Of a stretch of 64,000 nucleotides of DNA, positions 50,293-60,961 are shown in pieces. The notes under the pieces were generated by a model. The model saw only the letters and a list, made by a program, of their open reading frames with translations. It was not told the DNA's origin and ran no database searches. The DNA lies in assembly GCF_003987855.1 (NCBI RefSeq), contig NZ_RXIZ01000015.1:318778-382777 (forward strand). The letters run 5' to 3'. The position numbers were made by a program, and so were the translations under genes. How positions within the stretch are numbered: the stretch's first letter is position 1; each line of letters begins with the position of its first letter. Source of the DNA: Hyphomicrobium sp. Lineage in GTDB: Bacteria; Pseudomonadota; Alphaproteobacteria; Rhizobiales; Hyphomicrobiaceae.

Positions 50293-51948
50293 ATGTCGAG
50301 ACTTGAATCCAACGCTGAGCCAAGCATGGAGGAGATCCTCGCTTCGATCCGTAAGATCATCGCTGAGGATTCTTCCGGCTTGAGATCGCCCTCGCCTGTT
50401 GCACGACCCGGCACGCCCTACACGCCCGCTGCCAGACCAACCCCGTCGACCGTTCCTTCCGCGGCTCCCACGCCGCAGCGCGGGTTCATGTCCCGCGAGG
50501 CTTTTCTGAAGTCCTCGCAGCCTGTCGATCCCGAACCGACGCAGGACACCTATGACCCATTGAATTCCGCCCGCCCCGCTCGATCCGAGTTAGCGTCCCC
50601 GGCTGGGGCCTCGCCGGCGAGGACCCGCCACGACGCGGGCTCGTTTGAACGCGAGCAGCGCGACACGCTCCGCCCTCGCGACGAATTCAAATCCAAGGAT
50701 GCGCCGCCTTCGAAGGAGCCTCATCATCCGGCTGTTTCGAAGGATCACGCGCATCCGCTTCGGCAGGAAACGTCTGGGCTGAGGAATGCCGAGGGCAGCC
50801 CAGCGACGAACACCCAAACAGAAGATGCGTCCATTGAAACGGTCGAAGTGGTCGCCGTCGAGGACGTGTTGCCGGCCATCAAGAATGCTACTCCTGCAGT
50901 TCTGAAGCCGGCGCCCGTGGCGGCTGCGACGTCGCCTGCGGCTTCCGATGCGGCACGCATCGAAGCTCAATTGTCGGAATTGCTCAGCGAGGATTTGAGC
51001 GCGCTTCGCCAGAGCCGAACGCAGCCTTCCGAAACGGTCATCGTACCGAGCCAGTCAAAAGATGAAGCCCAAAAGGCCGGTGCCGAACTGCAAAAGACGG
51101 ACGCCCCATCTTCGGAGAGCAGCGATCCCTTTGCATTCGATTTAGGTCCTTCGCCCTTCGCGCCGAAGCCCGAGACGGTGGCGCCGGCCCCGATAGCCTC
51201 GGCCGCTCCGGCGCCGCAGCCCGCTTCCGCGTTTCAATCCTCCGAACCAAAGATCGAGACGCCTGCGCCGCTTGCTCCTAGCGCGCCATCATCTTCCTCG
51301 ATCCCGTCCGTGTCGACGTTTGAGCAATCGCGCTCGGCGGCACGCCCGAGCTTTGGTGACTCCATCTACGCGGCCGAAGCTCGCTTCGGCGAGAAGAGCG
51401 GTGCGTCCCGCGAGAGCAATCCGCTCTCGAATGGCTTCCCATTTGCCGATCTCAGCGGGCCTTTTTCATCGCCCACCGATCAGCCCGCCAAGCCCTCGCC
51501 GTCGGTCGCGGCTGAGCCTGAGACGCCCACACATCGATCGCGCACCCCATTCGTCGTGCCAAGCGTATCCGCCACTCTTGGACCATCTCGCAAGCTCGAA
51601 CCTCTCTCGAACGCGTTCCAGCCTGCTCCGCCCCCGCCACCGCGCGCGCTCGAGACTTTCGCGCCGTTGCCAGAGAACGCGCCGGAGCCAAAGCCCATCG
51701 CTCCGCCAATCTCCTCGATGTTCAACCCGGATCCAGCCTCCCGGGCCGAGCCGGCTTCGCACACCACGCTGCCGGCCACGAGAAGCGAAAATCCACTCGA
51801 TCGCCCGATGGAAGACGCAATGGCGGATCTTCTTCGTCCGCTGTTGAAAACGTGGCTTGCCGAAAATATGCCCAAAATCGTTGAGCGCGCGCTTCGCCGC
51901 GAAATGACCGAGCGGCTGCTGCCAGGGCAGAAGAACTCGCAGGAATAG
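50293..51948 (+). CDS. PopZ-like polar organising protein (DUF2497), long form
   Basis: This 551-aa protein has the PopZ signature at both ends: N-terminal EPSMEEILASIRKIIAED and C-terminal MEDAMADLLRPLLKTWLAEN with MPKIVERALRREMTERLL. Between them is a very long Pro/Ala/Ser-rich, likely disordered linker, much longer than the Caulobacter PopZ linker (177-aa protein). PopZ forms polar condensates that anchor chromosome origins and cell-cycle proteins. A second, shorter homologue follows downstream. It is read with that gene and valS on the plus strand. Confidence 0.88.
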   Translation: MSRLESNAEPSMEEILASIRKIIAEDSSGLRSPSPVARPGTPYTPAARPTPSTVPSAAPTPQRGFMSREAFLKSSQPVDPEPTQDTYDPLNSARPARSELASPAGASPARTRHDAGSFEREQRDTLRPRDEFKSKDAPPSKEPHHPAVSKDHAHPLRQETSGLRNAEGSPATNTQTEDASIETVEVVAVEDVLPAIKNATPAVLKPAPVAAATSPAASDAARIEAQLSELLSEDLSALRQSRTQPSETVIVPSQSKDEAQKAGAELQKTDAPSSESSDPFAFDLGPSPFAPKPETVAPAPIASAAPAPQPASAFQSSEPKIETPAPLAPSAPSSSSIPSVSTFEQSRSAARPSFGDSIYAAEARFGEKSGASRESNPLSNGFPFADLSGPFSSPTDQPAKPSPSVAAEPETPTHRSRTPFVVPSVSATLGPSRKLEPLSNAFQPAPPPPPRALETFAPLPENAPEPKPIAPPISSMFNPDPASRAEPASHTTLPATRSENPLDRPMEDAMADLLRPLLKTWLAENMPKIVERALRREMTERLLPGQKNSQE

Positions 51949-52279
51949 TCCCTTGATCGCACGCCAGAACTCTAACTTCGAAATGTCTGCCATTTCGAAG
52001 CGAGGACGCCTGCGTCCACATGCTTCTGCATCAACAACAATTTTTTGTTGCGCGTTGCTTTCGCCACACGGTTGCCGCGACTGAGACCTAGCGTTGCCTT
52101 CAGCGGGGGGCCGCATCTATCGACAGCGTGAAAGATACGCCGCCCGTCACGTCACTGGGTTTGGCTGCACGCGCCGAGGCGAGTGCCTCCTGATCCAGCA
52201 ACGACGAACCGGAGGGGCACAACGGGGGCTGCCGACGCGGTTCTGCGATTTGAAGTTTGTACGCAGAAGAGGATGCGTC
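51949..52279. other. Spacer between the two PopZ-like genes
   Basis: This 331-base stretch holds no convincing gene; the upstream extension of the second PopZ-like ORF (from 52094) has no conserved sequence. It contains a 10-bp hairpin (listed separately) and an AT-rich caacaacaattttttgttg segment that may be a weak secondary hairpin. The promoter of the second gene may be here. Confidence 0.65.
51976..52000 (+). other. 10-bp hairpin after the first PopZ-like gene
   Basis: cttcgaaatg-tctgc-catttcgaag is a perfect 10-bp stem 27 bases after the stop. No T-run follows, so it is not a classic terminator. Confidence 0.5.
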
Positions 52280-53014
52280 ATGACAACGATGAACGGAGCA
52301 AAACACGACGTTGAGGACATTCTCGCATCGATCCGCACCAGTATTGCAGATCGTGCGCCAATGTTTGAAAGCGAGAGGCGTGACGTTCGTATCGCCACGC
52401 TGCGCGGCCGGAGCTCGATTGCGGAAGAAGCGGCTGATTTCGACCTGCCAGCCATTTTCAAAGCCTCGGCGCAACCGGCACCCGGAAGGCCAAATTTACT
52501 CGGGAGGCTAAGTGAAGCTTTGGCATCAGGTTCACCACAAGAGCGCGAGCGGTCGCGCACTGTCATTCCATTCGAGCCTGCGCATGGTCGTATGCTTGAA
52601 CCACCGCCCGTCGCACGCGACGTGAAGTCCGCGACCGAGAAAGCGGAAAACGAACACGACACCGCCCTCGCCGAGAGGATCGCTGCTCAAAATGACGCGT
52701 TGAAGCGCAACATGCCGACTTTCTTCGATACGCGCATGAGCCGAATGAGCGGCATGTCGCAACCGCCAGCCCCCGAACCTGTAGCTCCAGCAGCGCCGCC
52801 GCCGGCACCTTCGGCCGCCGCTGGGCCTCAGCCGCCGCGCCTGCCAGGACTTCAGCCGCTCCATGGCGATGGGGGCGATGTCGAGGATGCCGCAGCTCAG
52901 CTCTTGCGGCCGATCCTGCGGCAATGGCTCTCCGAGAATATGCCTAAAATCGTCGAGAAGGCGCTTCTGACGGAAACAGGCGGAAGCGGTTTGGGCGGCC
53001 CCATTCGCCGCTGA
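52280..53014 (+). CDS. PopZ-like polar organising protein (DUF2497), short form
   Basis: This 244-aa paralogue starts at ATG 52280 after gaggatgcg. It keeps the two termini of the family: HDVEDILASIRTSIADRAP at the N-terminus and EDAAAQLLRPILRQWLSENM with PKIVEKALLTETG at the C-terminus. The central part is variable and includes a Pro-rich tract (PPAPEPVAPAAPPPAP). It lies between the long PopZ homologue and valS. Whether both make condensates, or one restrains the other, is unknown. Confidence 0.85.
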   Translation: MTTMNGAKHDVEDILASIRTSIADRAPMFESERRDVRIATLRGRSSIAEEAADFDLPAIFKASAQPAPGRPNLLGRLSEALASGSPQERERSRTVIPFEPAHGRMLEPPPVARDVKSATEKAENEHDTALAERIAAQNDALKRNMPTFFDTRMSRMSGMSQPPAPEPVAPAAPPPAPSAAAGPQPPRLPGLQPLHGDGGDVEDAAAQLLRPILRQWLSENMPKIVEKALLTETGGSGLGGPIRR

Positions 53015-53135
53015 AGACCGCATCGTGAAGCATTGCCAGAATTGAGGGGAGCGAAGGTTGACAGCTGCCGAAGGTCGGCCTTACGACCGAGGTCCGAAAA
53101 CACGGCCTTGCAGCTGAAAAGCGACGCTCCCTCCA

Positions 53136-55904
53136 ATGCTTGAAAAGACATTTCGACCGGCCGACATCGAGCCGCGTATCAATTCCGAATGGGAGAAGGC
53201 GAACGCCTTCAAGGCCGGGCGGTCGGCATCGGGCGGAAAGAACGCCGCATATTCGATCGTCATACCGCCGCCCAACGTTACGGGCTCGCTCCATATGGGG
53301 CACGCTCTCAACAACACCCTTCAAGACATCCTCGTTCGCTTCGAGCGCATGCGCGGCCGGGATACGCTTTGGCAGCCAGGCACCGATCACGCTGGCATCG
53401 CCACGCAAATGGTGGTCGAGCGCCAACTTGCCGCGAACAAAGAACCGTCGCGCCGCGAATTGGGCCGCGATGAATTTCTGAAGCGCGTGTGGACGTGGAA
53501 GGAAGAATCCGGCGGCACCATCATCACGCAATTGAAACGCCTCGGCGCATCCTGTGACTGGAGCCGCGAGCGGTTCACCATGGACGAAGGCCTGTCGAAG
53601 GCCGTCGTGAAGGTCTTTGTGCAGCTCTACAACGAGGGCCTCATCTACAAGGATAAGCGCCTCGTCAACTGGGACCCCAAATTCCAGACCGCGATTTCCG
53701 ATCTTGAAGTCGTGCAGGTCGAAGCGCGTGGAAAATTCTCGTGGTCGAAAGACAGCGGCGAGCCGTTTGACGCGGCAGCGCTGGCGAAGGTGCTCGCAAA
53801 AGATCCGAGCGGGCACATGTACCACTTCCGGTATCCGCTCACGCAGAAGGTGCCCGGCTACGACAAGGATTACATCGTCGTCGCAACTACGCGCCCGGAG
53901 ACGATGCTCGGCGATAGCGGCGTTGCGGTTCACCCTGAAGACGAGCGCTATGCTGCGCTGATCAAAGCGGGCGCCAAGGTAAAGCTGCCGCTCGTCGGTC
54001 GCGAGATCCCGATCGTTGCCGACGAATACTCGGACCCCGAGAAGGGGACCGGCGCGGTGAAGATTACGCCCGCGCACGACTTCAACGACTTTGAAGTCGG
54101 CAAGCGCCACAACCTCGCGCAGATCAACATTCTCGATGCCTTCGGCAAGATCAACGACGAGGCACCCGAGGCCTATCGCGGGCAAGATCGCTTCGATGCC
54201 CGTAAGAAAATCGTGTCTGACTTCGATGCGCTGGGTCTGCTTGAAAAGGTCGAACCGACCGGTCACACCGTCCCGCACGGCGACCGCTCCGGCGTCGTCA
54301 TCGAGCCCTGGCTGACCGACCAATGGTACGTCAACGCGGGTGAGCTTGCGAAGAACGCCGTCGCTGCTGTCGAGAACGGCAAGACTGTTTTTGTGCCGAA
54401 GAATTGGGAAAAGACCTACTTCGAATGGATGCGCAACATTCAGCCGTGGTGCATCTCGCGCCAGCTCTGGTGGGGCCATCAGATCCCGGCGTGGTATGGG
54501 CCCGACGGCAATTTCTTCGTTGCTGCAACAGAGGACGAAGCGCGAACGCTCGCGCAAAAGCACTACGGCAACGATGTCGTGCTTACGCGCGACCCGGACG
54601 TGCTCGACACCTGGTTCTCGTCCGCGCTCTGGCCGTTCTCGACGCTTGGCTGGCCAGAGGAAACTCCGGAACTCGACCGCTATTATCCGACGAGCGTTCT
54701 GGTCACCGGCTTCGACATCATCTTCTTCTGGGTCGCCCGCATGATGATGATGGGCCTTCACTTCATGAAGGAAGTGCCCTTCAAGGACGTCTACATCCAC
54801 GCCCTCGTCCGTGACGAGAAGGGGCAGAAGATGTCGAAGTCGAAGGGCAACGTCATGGACCCGCTCGTTCTCATCGACGAGTTCGGCGCGGATGCGCTGC
54901 GCTTCACCTTGGCTGCCATGGCGGCCCAAGGCCGCGACATCAAGCTCGCGAAGTCCCGCGTTGAAGGCTATCGCAACTTCGCAACCAAGCTTTGGAATGC
55001 ATCACGCTTTGCTGAAATGAACGAATGCGTGCGCCAGCGCGACTTCGACCCAAAGACTGCGTCGCAGACCGTCAACAAATGGATCATCGGCGAAACCGAG
55101 TTGACCGCAAAGGCGGTCACGGCCTCGCTCGAAGCCTACAAGTTCAACGAAGCGGCGGGCGCGATCTACGACTTCGTCTGGGGTCAATTCTGCGACTGGT
55201 ATCTCGAGCTGATCAAGCCGGTGCTGGCCGGCGATGAAGACGACGCCAAGTCGGAAACCCGCGCCGTCACTGCCTGGACGCTCGATCAGATCCTGAAGAT
55301 GCTGCATCCGTTCATGCCCTTCATCACCGAAGAGCTATGGACGCACATGGTCGAGCACGGCGTGAAGCGTGACACGCTCCTGTGCTTGAGCCGATGGCCG
55401 ACACTCGATGGGCTCGTCGAGGTGGATGCCGTCAACGAAGTGAACTGGCTCGTCAACCTAGTTTCTGAGATCCGTTCGGTGCGCACCGAGATGAGCGTTC
55501 CGGCAGGCGCCAAAATTCCGCTCGTCATTGTCGCCGCCGACGAGGTCACGCGCGAGCGCGTCCGCCGCAACGACGAAACTTTGAAGCGCTTAGCTCGCGT
55601 TGACGAAATCGATTTCGAAGACGCGGCCCCGAAAGGCGCAGCTTTGATTGTCGCGGGGGAAACGACTGCCGCGCTGCCCCTGGCGGGCATCATCGACATG
55701 GATGCCGAACGCCGGCGGCTGGCGAAGGCCATCGAAGGCGCGGAAGGCGACCTCGCCAAGATGGACGCCAAGCTCTCCAACCCGCAGTTCATGGAACGCG
55801 CGAAGGAGGAAGCCATTGAGGAGGCGCAGGAGCGCAAGGCCGAACTCGAAGCTGACATCAAGCGCTTCTCGGCCGCGCTGAAACGCTTGAGCGACGCGGC
55901 CTAG
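53136..55904 (+). CDS. valS: Valyl-tRNA synthetase
   Basis: ValS (922 aa) attaches valine to tRNA-Val. The HIGH-type motif is in [18 protein letters not shown] (near residue 45), the editing domain follows ([15 protein letters not shown]), and the KMSKS signature is in [14 protein letters not shown]. The anticodon-binding domain and a C-terminal coiled coil ([21 protein letters not shown] to AALKRLS) complete the enzyme. Length is normal. The gene ends 8 bases from a convergent DUF2939 gene. Confidence 0.97.
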   Translation: MLEKTFRPADIEPRINSEWEKANAFKAGRSASGGKNAAYSIVIPPPNVTGSLHMGHALNNTLQDILVRFERMRGRDTLWQPGTDHAGIATQMVVERQLAANKEPSRRELGRDEFLKRVWTWKEESGGTIITQLKRLGASCDWSRERFTMDEGLSKAVVKVFVQLYNEGLIYKDKRLVNWDPKFQTAISDLEVVQVEARGKFSWSKDSGEPFDAAALAKVLAKDPSGHMYHFRYPLTQKVPGYDKDYIVVATTRPETMLGDSGVAVHPEDERYAALIKAGAKVKLPLVGREIPIVADEYSDPEKGTGAVKITPAHDFNDFEVGKRHNLAQINILDAFGKINDEAPEAYRGQDRFDARKKIVSDFDALGLLEKVEPTGHTVPHGDRSGVVIEPWLTDQWYVNAGELAKNAVAAVENGKTVFVPKNWEKTYFEWMRNIQPWCISRQLWWGHQIPAWYGPDGNFFVAATEDEARTLAQKHYGNDVVLTRDPDVLDTWFSSALWPFSTLGWPEETPELDRYYPTSVLVTGFDIIFFWVARMMMMGLHFMKEVPFKDVYIHALVRDEKGQKMSKSKGNVMDPLVLIDEFGADALRFTLAAMAAQGRDIKLAKSRVEGYRNFATKLWNASRFAEMNECVRQRDFDPKTASQTVNKWIIGETELTAKAVTASLEAYKFNEAAGAIYDFVWGQFCDWYLELIKPVLAGDEDDAKSETRAVTAWTLDQILKMLHPFMPFITEELWTHMVEHGVKRDTLLCLSRWPTLDGLVEVDAVNEVNWLVNLVSEIRSVRTEMSVPAGAKIPLVIVAADEVTRERVRRNDETLKRLARVDEIDFEDAAPKGAALIVAGETTAALPLAGIIDMDAERRRLAKAIEGAEGDLAKMDAKLSNPQFMERAKEEAIEEAQERKAELEADIKRFSAALKRLSDAA

Positions 55905-55912
55905 TCCGTCAG

Positions 55913-56515
55913 CTACATGCTCGTCAGTTTCTGTACGGCGGATTTTGCGGTCGTCAGGAACTTGACGCGCAGCGCGGTAAGCTTCCATCCGCTGGGACGA
56001 AGTTCGAGCTTGCCGAGGTACAAGCGCGACGCGTCATACTTGTCCTCCATGTCGATCTCGAAGCTGGTGAGGCTGGTGAACTCCGCGCGTTGCACGCGCG
56101 ACCATGCTTTCGAAATCCGTTGGTTCAACGGCAGCTTGCTCGCATCGTCGTCCTCGCTCGAGACGTATGTGCGGTAGGTTTTGCGTAACGTGAAAAGCTG
56201 CGGCAGGCCCGTAGGCGTCACATATTTGTCGACCAAGCTCTCGACCATGCCCTGGCCCCAGTACGTCTTAAAACGAACCCACAGGCCTTGGCTGGCCTTC
56301 GGATCAGCCTCCGCATCGGGCAGGTTCAAAGCGATTTGGGCGATCGAGGGCTTCAGCGTTTCTCGCACGCTGTTCCATTCAATCGCTGTGGCCAGATAAT
56401 CTGCATTGCCGTTGCGCACCGCTTCGCGAATGCTCCACGCCGTTACGAACGGCGAGCCGATGTAGGCCGCGGCGGACAGAAGCAAAACCACAGCAATGGA
56501 AGCAAACAGTTTCAT
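55913..56515 (-). CDS. DUF2939 protein with N-terminal membrane anchor
   Basis: This 200-aa protein starts at ATG 56515 (MKLFASIAVVLLLSAAAYIG); the longer track ORF reads through the M48 gene region and is rejected. An N-terminal hydrophobic segment (signal or anchor) is followed by PFVTAWSIREAVRNGNADYLATAIEWNSVRETLK, typical of DUF2939, and a beta-rich C-terminal part (LGKLELRPSGWKLTALRV). Its function is unknown. It is 88 bases downstream of the M48 peptidase gene on the same strand, so a small operon is possible. Confidence 0.8.
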   Translation of the reverse strand: MKLFASIAVVLLLSAAAYIGSPFVTAWSIREAVRNGNADYLATAIEWNSVRETLKPSIAQIALNLPDAEADPKASQGLWVRFKTYWGQGMVESLVDKYVTPTGLPQLFTLRKTYRTYVSSEDDDASKLPLNQRISKAWSRVQRAEFTSLTSFEIDMEDKYDASRLYLGKLELRPSGWKLTALRVKFLTTAKSAVQKLTSM

Positions 56516-56603
56516 CGGACAACCGGCTCGATAGGCATACCATTGCCTTCTCGCATGCGATTCCGGCCAACATCGGGCCAGCCACCAAGTCAGCCCACAG
56601 CTC

Positions 56604-57740
56604 TTACGACTTATCTTTGTCCAGGGCACGTGTGGTCTTGCAAATCGTTTTAAAGGCTTCCCAAGCCTTCGCATCGAGGGCAGGGGTGGCCGTGTAGGGC
56701 GACTGCACACGAACGAGCTTAGCGCGTTCGGCGGGCAGCGGATGCGTTCTGAGCCAGGAGAAAGCAGCCGGCGATACGCCCCCGTCTTCCGCTTCGGTCT
56801 TCGCGACACGGGTGAAGAAATCTCCGAGCCCCTTAGGCGAGATCGCTGCGGCTTTAAGGATCTCCAACGCATGGAGATCCGCTTCGTGCTCGGCGCTACG
56901 GGAATAGCCGAGTTGGGCGAGCATCAGGCCGACATTAGCGAGGCTTCCTCCAGCGGTGCCTCCGAGCATGATTTCGAGCGCTGCGCCGAGACCGACGCCT
57001 CGGATGATCGCGGCTTCGGGATGCATCTCGATGCCGTGTCCCATCTCATGCGCGAGGACACCAGCAACCTCGTCCGGCCCCTCCGATTTATCTATGAGCC
57101 CTTTCGTTAGTACGATCTGTCCGCCCGGTACCGCGAACGCATTCATGAGCGACCAATCATACACATGAATTTCGAAGGTGGTCCCAGTGGCGCCCTTCGA
57201 AAGCCGTCCGCCCAATGTCGTCAGCACCGCGAGTCCGGCTGGATCGACGCATTCCTTGTAGCCCTCAGTCATCGATTCGCGCGCGGCATTGCCCAGCCGT
57301 TCGCGCCAACTCATGGGAAGGGATTTCGCAACCCACTTTGCAGGACTCCAGCTTAGGATCGCGCTTGCGGCAATCACGCCAGCGAACACTGCAAACAGTA
57401 AAATCCACAGAGTTCGACGTCGTTGTTGACGAGCGCGCTGGGATAGATGCGGAGCACGCACACTGAGGTCCGCTGCGAAGGGAGCTCCCTGCACGAACAG
57501 CGACGCTCCTGGCTCATCCCGCGATGACAAGAGAACGTCGATCGCATTAGCGCGAATCGGCTCGTCCGCCCGAAGACCTGCATAGTGCCACAGGCGGCGT
57601 GGCTTGCCGTGGGCGAGGTCGAACTCAACCCCGGTCAGGGCCAAGGTCGCGGTGCCGTCGATCGCGGCCTGTCCACGCCCGGGCGTGAAGCGGCAGTAGG
57701 CTTTTTCAGCGGGGAGATTGGAATGGCTGACGGAGGACAT
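56604..57740 (-). CDS. M48-family membrane metallopeptidase
   Basis: This 378-aa protein has an N-terminal beta-rich region (CRFTPGRGQAAIDGTATLALTGVEFDL) before a membrane helix (TLWILLFAVFAGVIAASAILSW), then an M48 catalytic domain: NAFAVPGGQIVLTKGLID, the zinc motif AHEMGHGIEMH, and the third-ligand region SRSAEHEADLHALEILK. It resembles BepA/YcaL-like peptidases of the envelope. The N-terminal part is unusual in resembling a separate sensor or adaptor domain. Start at 57740 is plausible but not decided by a strong Shine-Dalgarno. Confidence 0.86.
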   Translation of the reverse strand: MSSVSHSNLPAEKAYCRFTPGRGQAAIDGTATLALTGVEFDLAHGKPRRLWHYAGLRADEPIRANAIDVLLSSRDEPGASLFVQGAPFAADLSVRAPHLSQRARQQRRRTLWILLFAVFAGVIAASAILSWSPAKWVAKSLPMSWRERLGNAARESMTEGYKECVDPAGLAVLTTLGGRLSKGATGTTFEIHVYDWSLMNAFAVPGGQIVLTKGLIDKSEGPDEVAGVLAHEMGHGIEMHPEAAIIRGVGLGAALEIMLGGTAGGSLANVGLMLAQLGYSRSAEHEADLHALEILKAAAISPKGLGDFFTRVAKTEAEDGGVSPAAFSWLRTHPLPAERAKLVRVQSPYTATPALDAKAWEAFKTICKTTRALDKDKS

Positions 57741-58136
57741 CGGTGTCTTTGAAGCTGGCTGCGGCGATCAGCCATGTAAGCACGGCAAATGCTGAAAGAA
57801 ATGTCTCCGCCATGACAAACTGGAGCCCTTGTCTCGTCGCAGTGCTGGCTCCATATCCCCGCTCCGCTCGAGCGAAATGGAAAGCCGTTTTGGGGCCCGG
57901 CATTAAGCTTACGCCGCCGCCCACATCGAAAATGTTGCCGTTAAGCAACTTCCCGAAAACGGCGCGCCACTTTCGAGCCACATTGACCGCGCACCTGCTG
58001 AAACTTGGACCCGGCTATGCAGCGTCACTTTTTTCAGCGCTGAGCACTTCCGCCGAGGGCCTGTGACTGGCATCCCTGCATCATCCGCTCTCTCGGGTGA
58101 AAACAAACAAGGGCAGGATGCCCAACGAGGAAATGA
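57741..58136. other. Divergent spacer between M48 peptidase and ilvD
   Basis: This 396-base stretch contains two overlapping short ORFs on opposite strands (57706-57981 minus, 57743-58066 plus), neither with a good ribosome-binding site or known motif. A gaggaa block just before the ilvD start is clear. Nothing resembling a T-box or leader peptide was seen. It presumably carries the ilvD promoter. Confidence 0.6.
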
Positions 58137-59861
58137 ATGGACGCCAAGACGTTCGATAAATCGAAACTGCCGAGCCGCCATGTGACGGAGGGTCCGTCAC
58201 GCGCGCCGCACCGATCCTACTACTATGCGATGGGCCTGAAGGAAGAGGACATTCATCGTCCCTTCGTAGGCGTCGCATCCTGCTGGAACGAAGCTGCTCC
58301 TTGCAACATCTCGCTGATGCGCCAGGCGCAGGCCGTCAAAACCGGCGTGAGCGAGGCCGGCGGCACTCCCCGCGAATTCTGCACCATCACCGTCACCGAC
58401 GGGATCGCGATGGGCCATCAGGGCATGAAGTCGAGCCTGGCGTCGCGCGAAGTCATCGCCGACTCCATCGAACTTACCATGCGCGGCCACAGCTACGACG
58501 CGCTCGTCGGCGTCGCCGGTTGCGACAAGAGCTTGCCGGGCATGATGATGGCCATGCTCCGCCTCAACGTGCCGAGCGTTTTCATCTACGGCGGATCGAT
58601 CCTTCCCGGTCATTACAAGGGCCGCGATGTGACGGTCGTCGACGTGTTCGAGGGCGTCGGTATGCACTCGGCAGGCAAAATGTCCGATGCCGATTTGCAC
58701 GAACTAGAGTGCGTCGCGTGTCCGTCGGCGGGCTCATGCGGTGGCCAATTCACCGCCAATACGATGGCGTGCGTGTCGGAAGCGATCGGCCTTGCGCTTC
58801 CCGGTTCTGCTGGTGCGCCGGCTCCCTACGAAAGCCGCGACCATCTTGCCATCGAAAGCGGCAAGGCCGTCATGCGTCTCATCGCCGACGGAATTCGTCC
58901 GCGCGACATCTGCACGCGCAAAGCATTCGAAAACGCTGCGATCATCGTGGCGGCGACTGGCGGCTCGACGAATGGCGCGCTGCATCTGCCTGCGATGGCG
59001 AACGAGGTCGGTATCGATTTTGACCTCTTCGATGTGGCCGAGATCTTCAAGAGAACGCCGTACATCGCGGACCTCAAGCCAGGCGGTAAGTATGTCGCCA
59101 AGGACGTCTACGATATCGGCGGCGTGCCTCAGATCTTGAAAGCGCTTCTCGAAGGCGGTGTTTTGCACGGCGACTGTCTAACCGTGACCGGCAAGACACT
59201 CGCGCAAAATCTCGAGAGCGTGAAGTTCAACACCGACCAGAAAGTCGTATTTCCGGTTTCCAATCCGATTTCGAAGACGGGCGGAGTCGTGGGCCTCAAA
59301 GGCTCGCTTGCACCCGATGGCGCGATTGTGAAGGTTGCCGGCCTGAAAACGTTGAAATTCCGCGGTACGGCCTTGTGCTTCGACCGCGAGGAAGATGCGT
59401 TCCAGGCGGTCGAGGACCGGAAGTACAAGGACGGTGACGTGATCATCATCCGCTATGAAGGGCCGAAGGGTGGCCCCGGCATGCGCGAGATGCTGTCGAC
59501 GACCGCCGCGCTTTACGGCCAGGGTTCGGGCGACAAAGTCGCGCTCATCACCGACGGTCGGTTCTCTGGCGGCACGCGCGGGCTTTGCATCGGTCACGTC
59601 GGCCCGGAAGCTGCCGTAGGCGGACCGATCGCTCTCATCAAAGATGGCGACATCATCACCATCGACGCAGAGGCTGGGACGATCGACCTCGAAGTAAGCG
59701 AGGAAGAACTGGAAAAGCGGCGCAAGGTCTGGAAGGCGCCGAGCAATATGTATCAGTCAGGGGCGCTGAGGAAATTTGCGGACCAAGTGGGACCGGCGAG
59801 GTACGGGGCCGTAACCCATGCGGGAGGAAAGGCGGAAGTTCACTGCTATGCGGACATTTAG
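58137..59861 (+). CDS. ilvD: Dihydroxy-acid dehydratase
   Basis: IlvD (574 aa) dehydrates 2,3-dihydroxy acids to 2-oxoacids in valine, leucine and isoleucine synthesis. Iron-sulfur and catalytic motifs are [10 protein letters not shown] (near residue 50), [15 protein letters not shown] and [17 protein letters not shown]. The C-terminal domain has [24 protein letters not shown]. Length is standard. Shine-Dalgarno gaggaa precedes the ATG. Its stop overlaps the next gene by 14 bases, implying co-expression. Confidence 0.97.
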   Translation: MDAKTFDKSKLPSRHVTEGPSRAPHRSYYYAMGLKEEDIHRPFVGVASCWNEAAPCNISLMRQAQAVKTGVSEAGGTPREFCTITVTDGIAMGHQGMKSSLASREVIADSIELTMRGHSYDALVGVAGCDKSLPGMMMAMLRLNVPSVFIYGGSILPGHYKGRDVTVVDVFEGVGMHSAGKMSDADLHELECVACPSAGSCGGQFTANTMACVSEAIGLALPGSAGAPAPYESRDHLAIESGKAVMRLIADGIRPRDICTRKAFENAAIIVAATGGSTNGALHLPAMANEVGIDFDLFDVAEIFKRTPYIADLKPGGKYVAKDVYDIGGVPQILKALLEGGVLHGDCLTVTGKTLAQNLESVKFNTDQKVVFPVSNPISKTGGVVGLKGSLAPDGAIVKVAGLKTLKFRGTALCFDREEDAFQAVEDRKYKDGDVIIIRYEGPKGGPGMREMLSTTAALYGQGSGDKVALITDGRFSGGTRGLCIGHVGPEAAVGGPIALIKDGDIITIDAEAGTIDLEVSEEELEKRRKVWKAPSNMYQSGALRKFADQVGPARYGAVTHAGGKAEVHCYADI

Positions 59862-60921
59862 GCTTGCTCTTGTAGGCAGCGTGGCGTCCATCTTGATGCT
59901 CGGATCAGCGGCGGCGGGAGACGTAGTCTTCCGCTCGCCCGACGATGCGATGAGGCAAGGCATCTCGGCGTTCAACGGCGGGTACTACGAACTGGCGCTG
60001 CCCGCGTTCGAATCGCTTGAGGCGTCAAAGCCCCAGGTCGCGCGCTACTACATGGCTCGCATCTATGCCGATAACGAAGGCGCCTACACGGACCACGGCA
60101 AGGCCTACAAGCTCTACAAGGCATTGGCGGACGAACTCCAGGACATCGATCCGGACGATGATGCGCTAGCACCAATCGCTGCGAAGTCTCTGACTGCGGT
60201 TTCCATGTACCTTCGCAATGGCATTCCCGATGCTGGTGTGCGTCCAGATGTCGAAGTCGCTAACCGTGATCTGCAGCGCGCTGCGCTCACATTCAATGAT
60301 GAGGACGCGCAGTTCGAACTCGCGAAGGTTTATCTTCGCGGCGAAGGCCCCGATATTTCGGTTGCCGGTTTCGACGATCCCGCCAGCAAGATTGAGAATG
60401 GCCGCCACTGGCTATCCCGGCTCTCGCAGGCCGGCCATCCTGGGGCTCAGGCTTTCCTCGCCGATTTGATGTGGCGTGGGAAGTTCGTGCAGAAGAACCA
60501 GACAGCCGCCCTCAATCTTATCGACGTCGCGGTCGCAAATGCGCCGCCCAGCGAACGTGTGTGGATCGAGGACATTTATCAGAACATCTTCTGCAACGCG
60601 GGCGAGGGCGTGCGTCAGCAGGCGACCGGCCGGGTCGCGGAATGGCATAATCGCTATGGCCGCAGTCCTTCCTCGCGCAACGATAAAGACGGTCTGGACA
60701 ATCTGACGGTCGAACCGGTGCGGACGTGCGCGAACGGCGAACTCGTTCGCCCGATGAGCGCCGAAGCCAAGACGATCCCGCCAGTTCAGATCATCAGTTC
60801 GCCGCCTCCGCAGCCGGGTCAACGCAGTGCGCTCATCCCTGCCGGCGCAGCGGCAATGCCGCCCGTCGGACCGCCGTCGCCGGTGGTCGGACTGACGCCG
60901 AACGGCGCAACGGCGCGATAG
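59848..60921 (+). CDS. Secreted Sel1/TPR-like repeat protein
   Basis: This 357-aa protein starts at ATG 59848 inside the end of ilvD; its signal peptide is [24 protein letters not shown]. Helical repeats of Sel1/TPR type follow: [90 protein letters not shown]. The C-terminal tail is Pro-rich. Such proteins often act in envelope or exopolysaccharide complexes. The function is not known. The 14-base overlap with ilvD suggests coupled translation. Confidence 0.75.
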   Translation: MRTFRLALVGSVASILMLGSAAAGDVVFRSPDDAMRQGISAFNGGYYELALPAFESLEASKPQVARYYMARIYADNEGAYTDHGKAYKLYKALADELQDIDPDDDALAPIAAKSLTAVSMYLRNGIPDAGVRPDVEVANRDLQRAALTFNDEDAQFELAKVYLRGEGPDISVAGFDDPASKIENGRHWLSRLSQAGHPGAQAFLADLMWRGKFVQKNQTAALNLIDVAVANAPPSERVWIEDIYQNIFCNAGEGVRQQATGRVAEWHNRYGRSPSSRNDKDGLDNLTVEPVRTCANGELVRPMSAEAKTIPPVQIISSPPPQPGQRSALIPAGAAAMPPVGPPSPVVGLTPNGATAR

Positions 60922-60961
60922 CAGCCGCTCTTGATTGGCCGATCGTTGGCCTATGTCCCCG

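Noticed and set aside
52944-54929. 661-aa minus-strand ORF opposite valS
   Set aside because: It is an antisense shadow of valS; it has no motif of its own and valS is beyond doubt.
57706-58066. Short opposite-strand ORFs between the M48 peptidase gene and ilvD, including a hydrophobic 35-aa C-terminal part on the minus strand
   Set aside because: No ribosome-binding site at any start, no family resemblance, and the minus-strand frame overlaps the M48 start. They look like chance ORFs in a promoter region.
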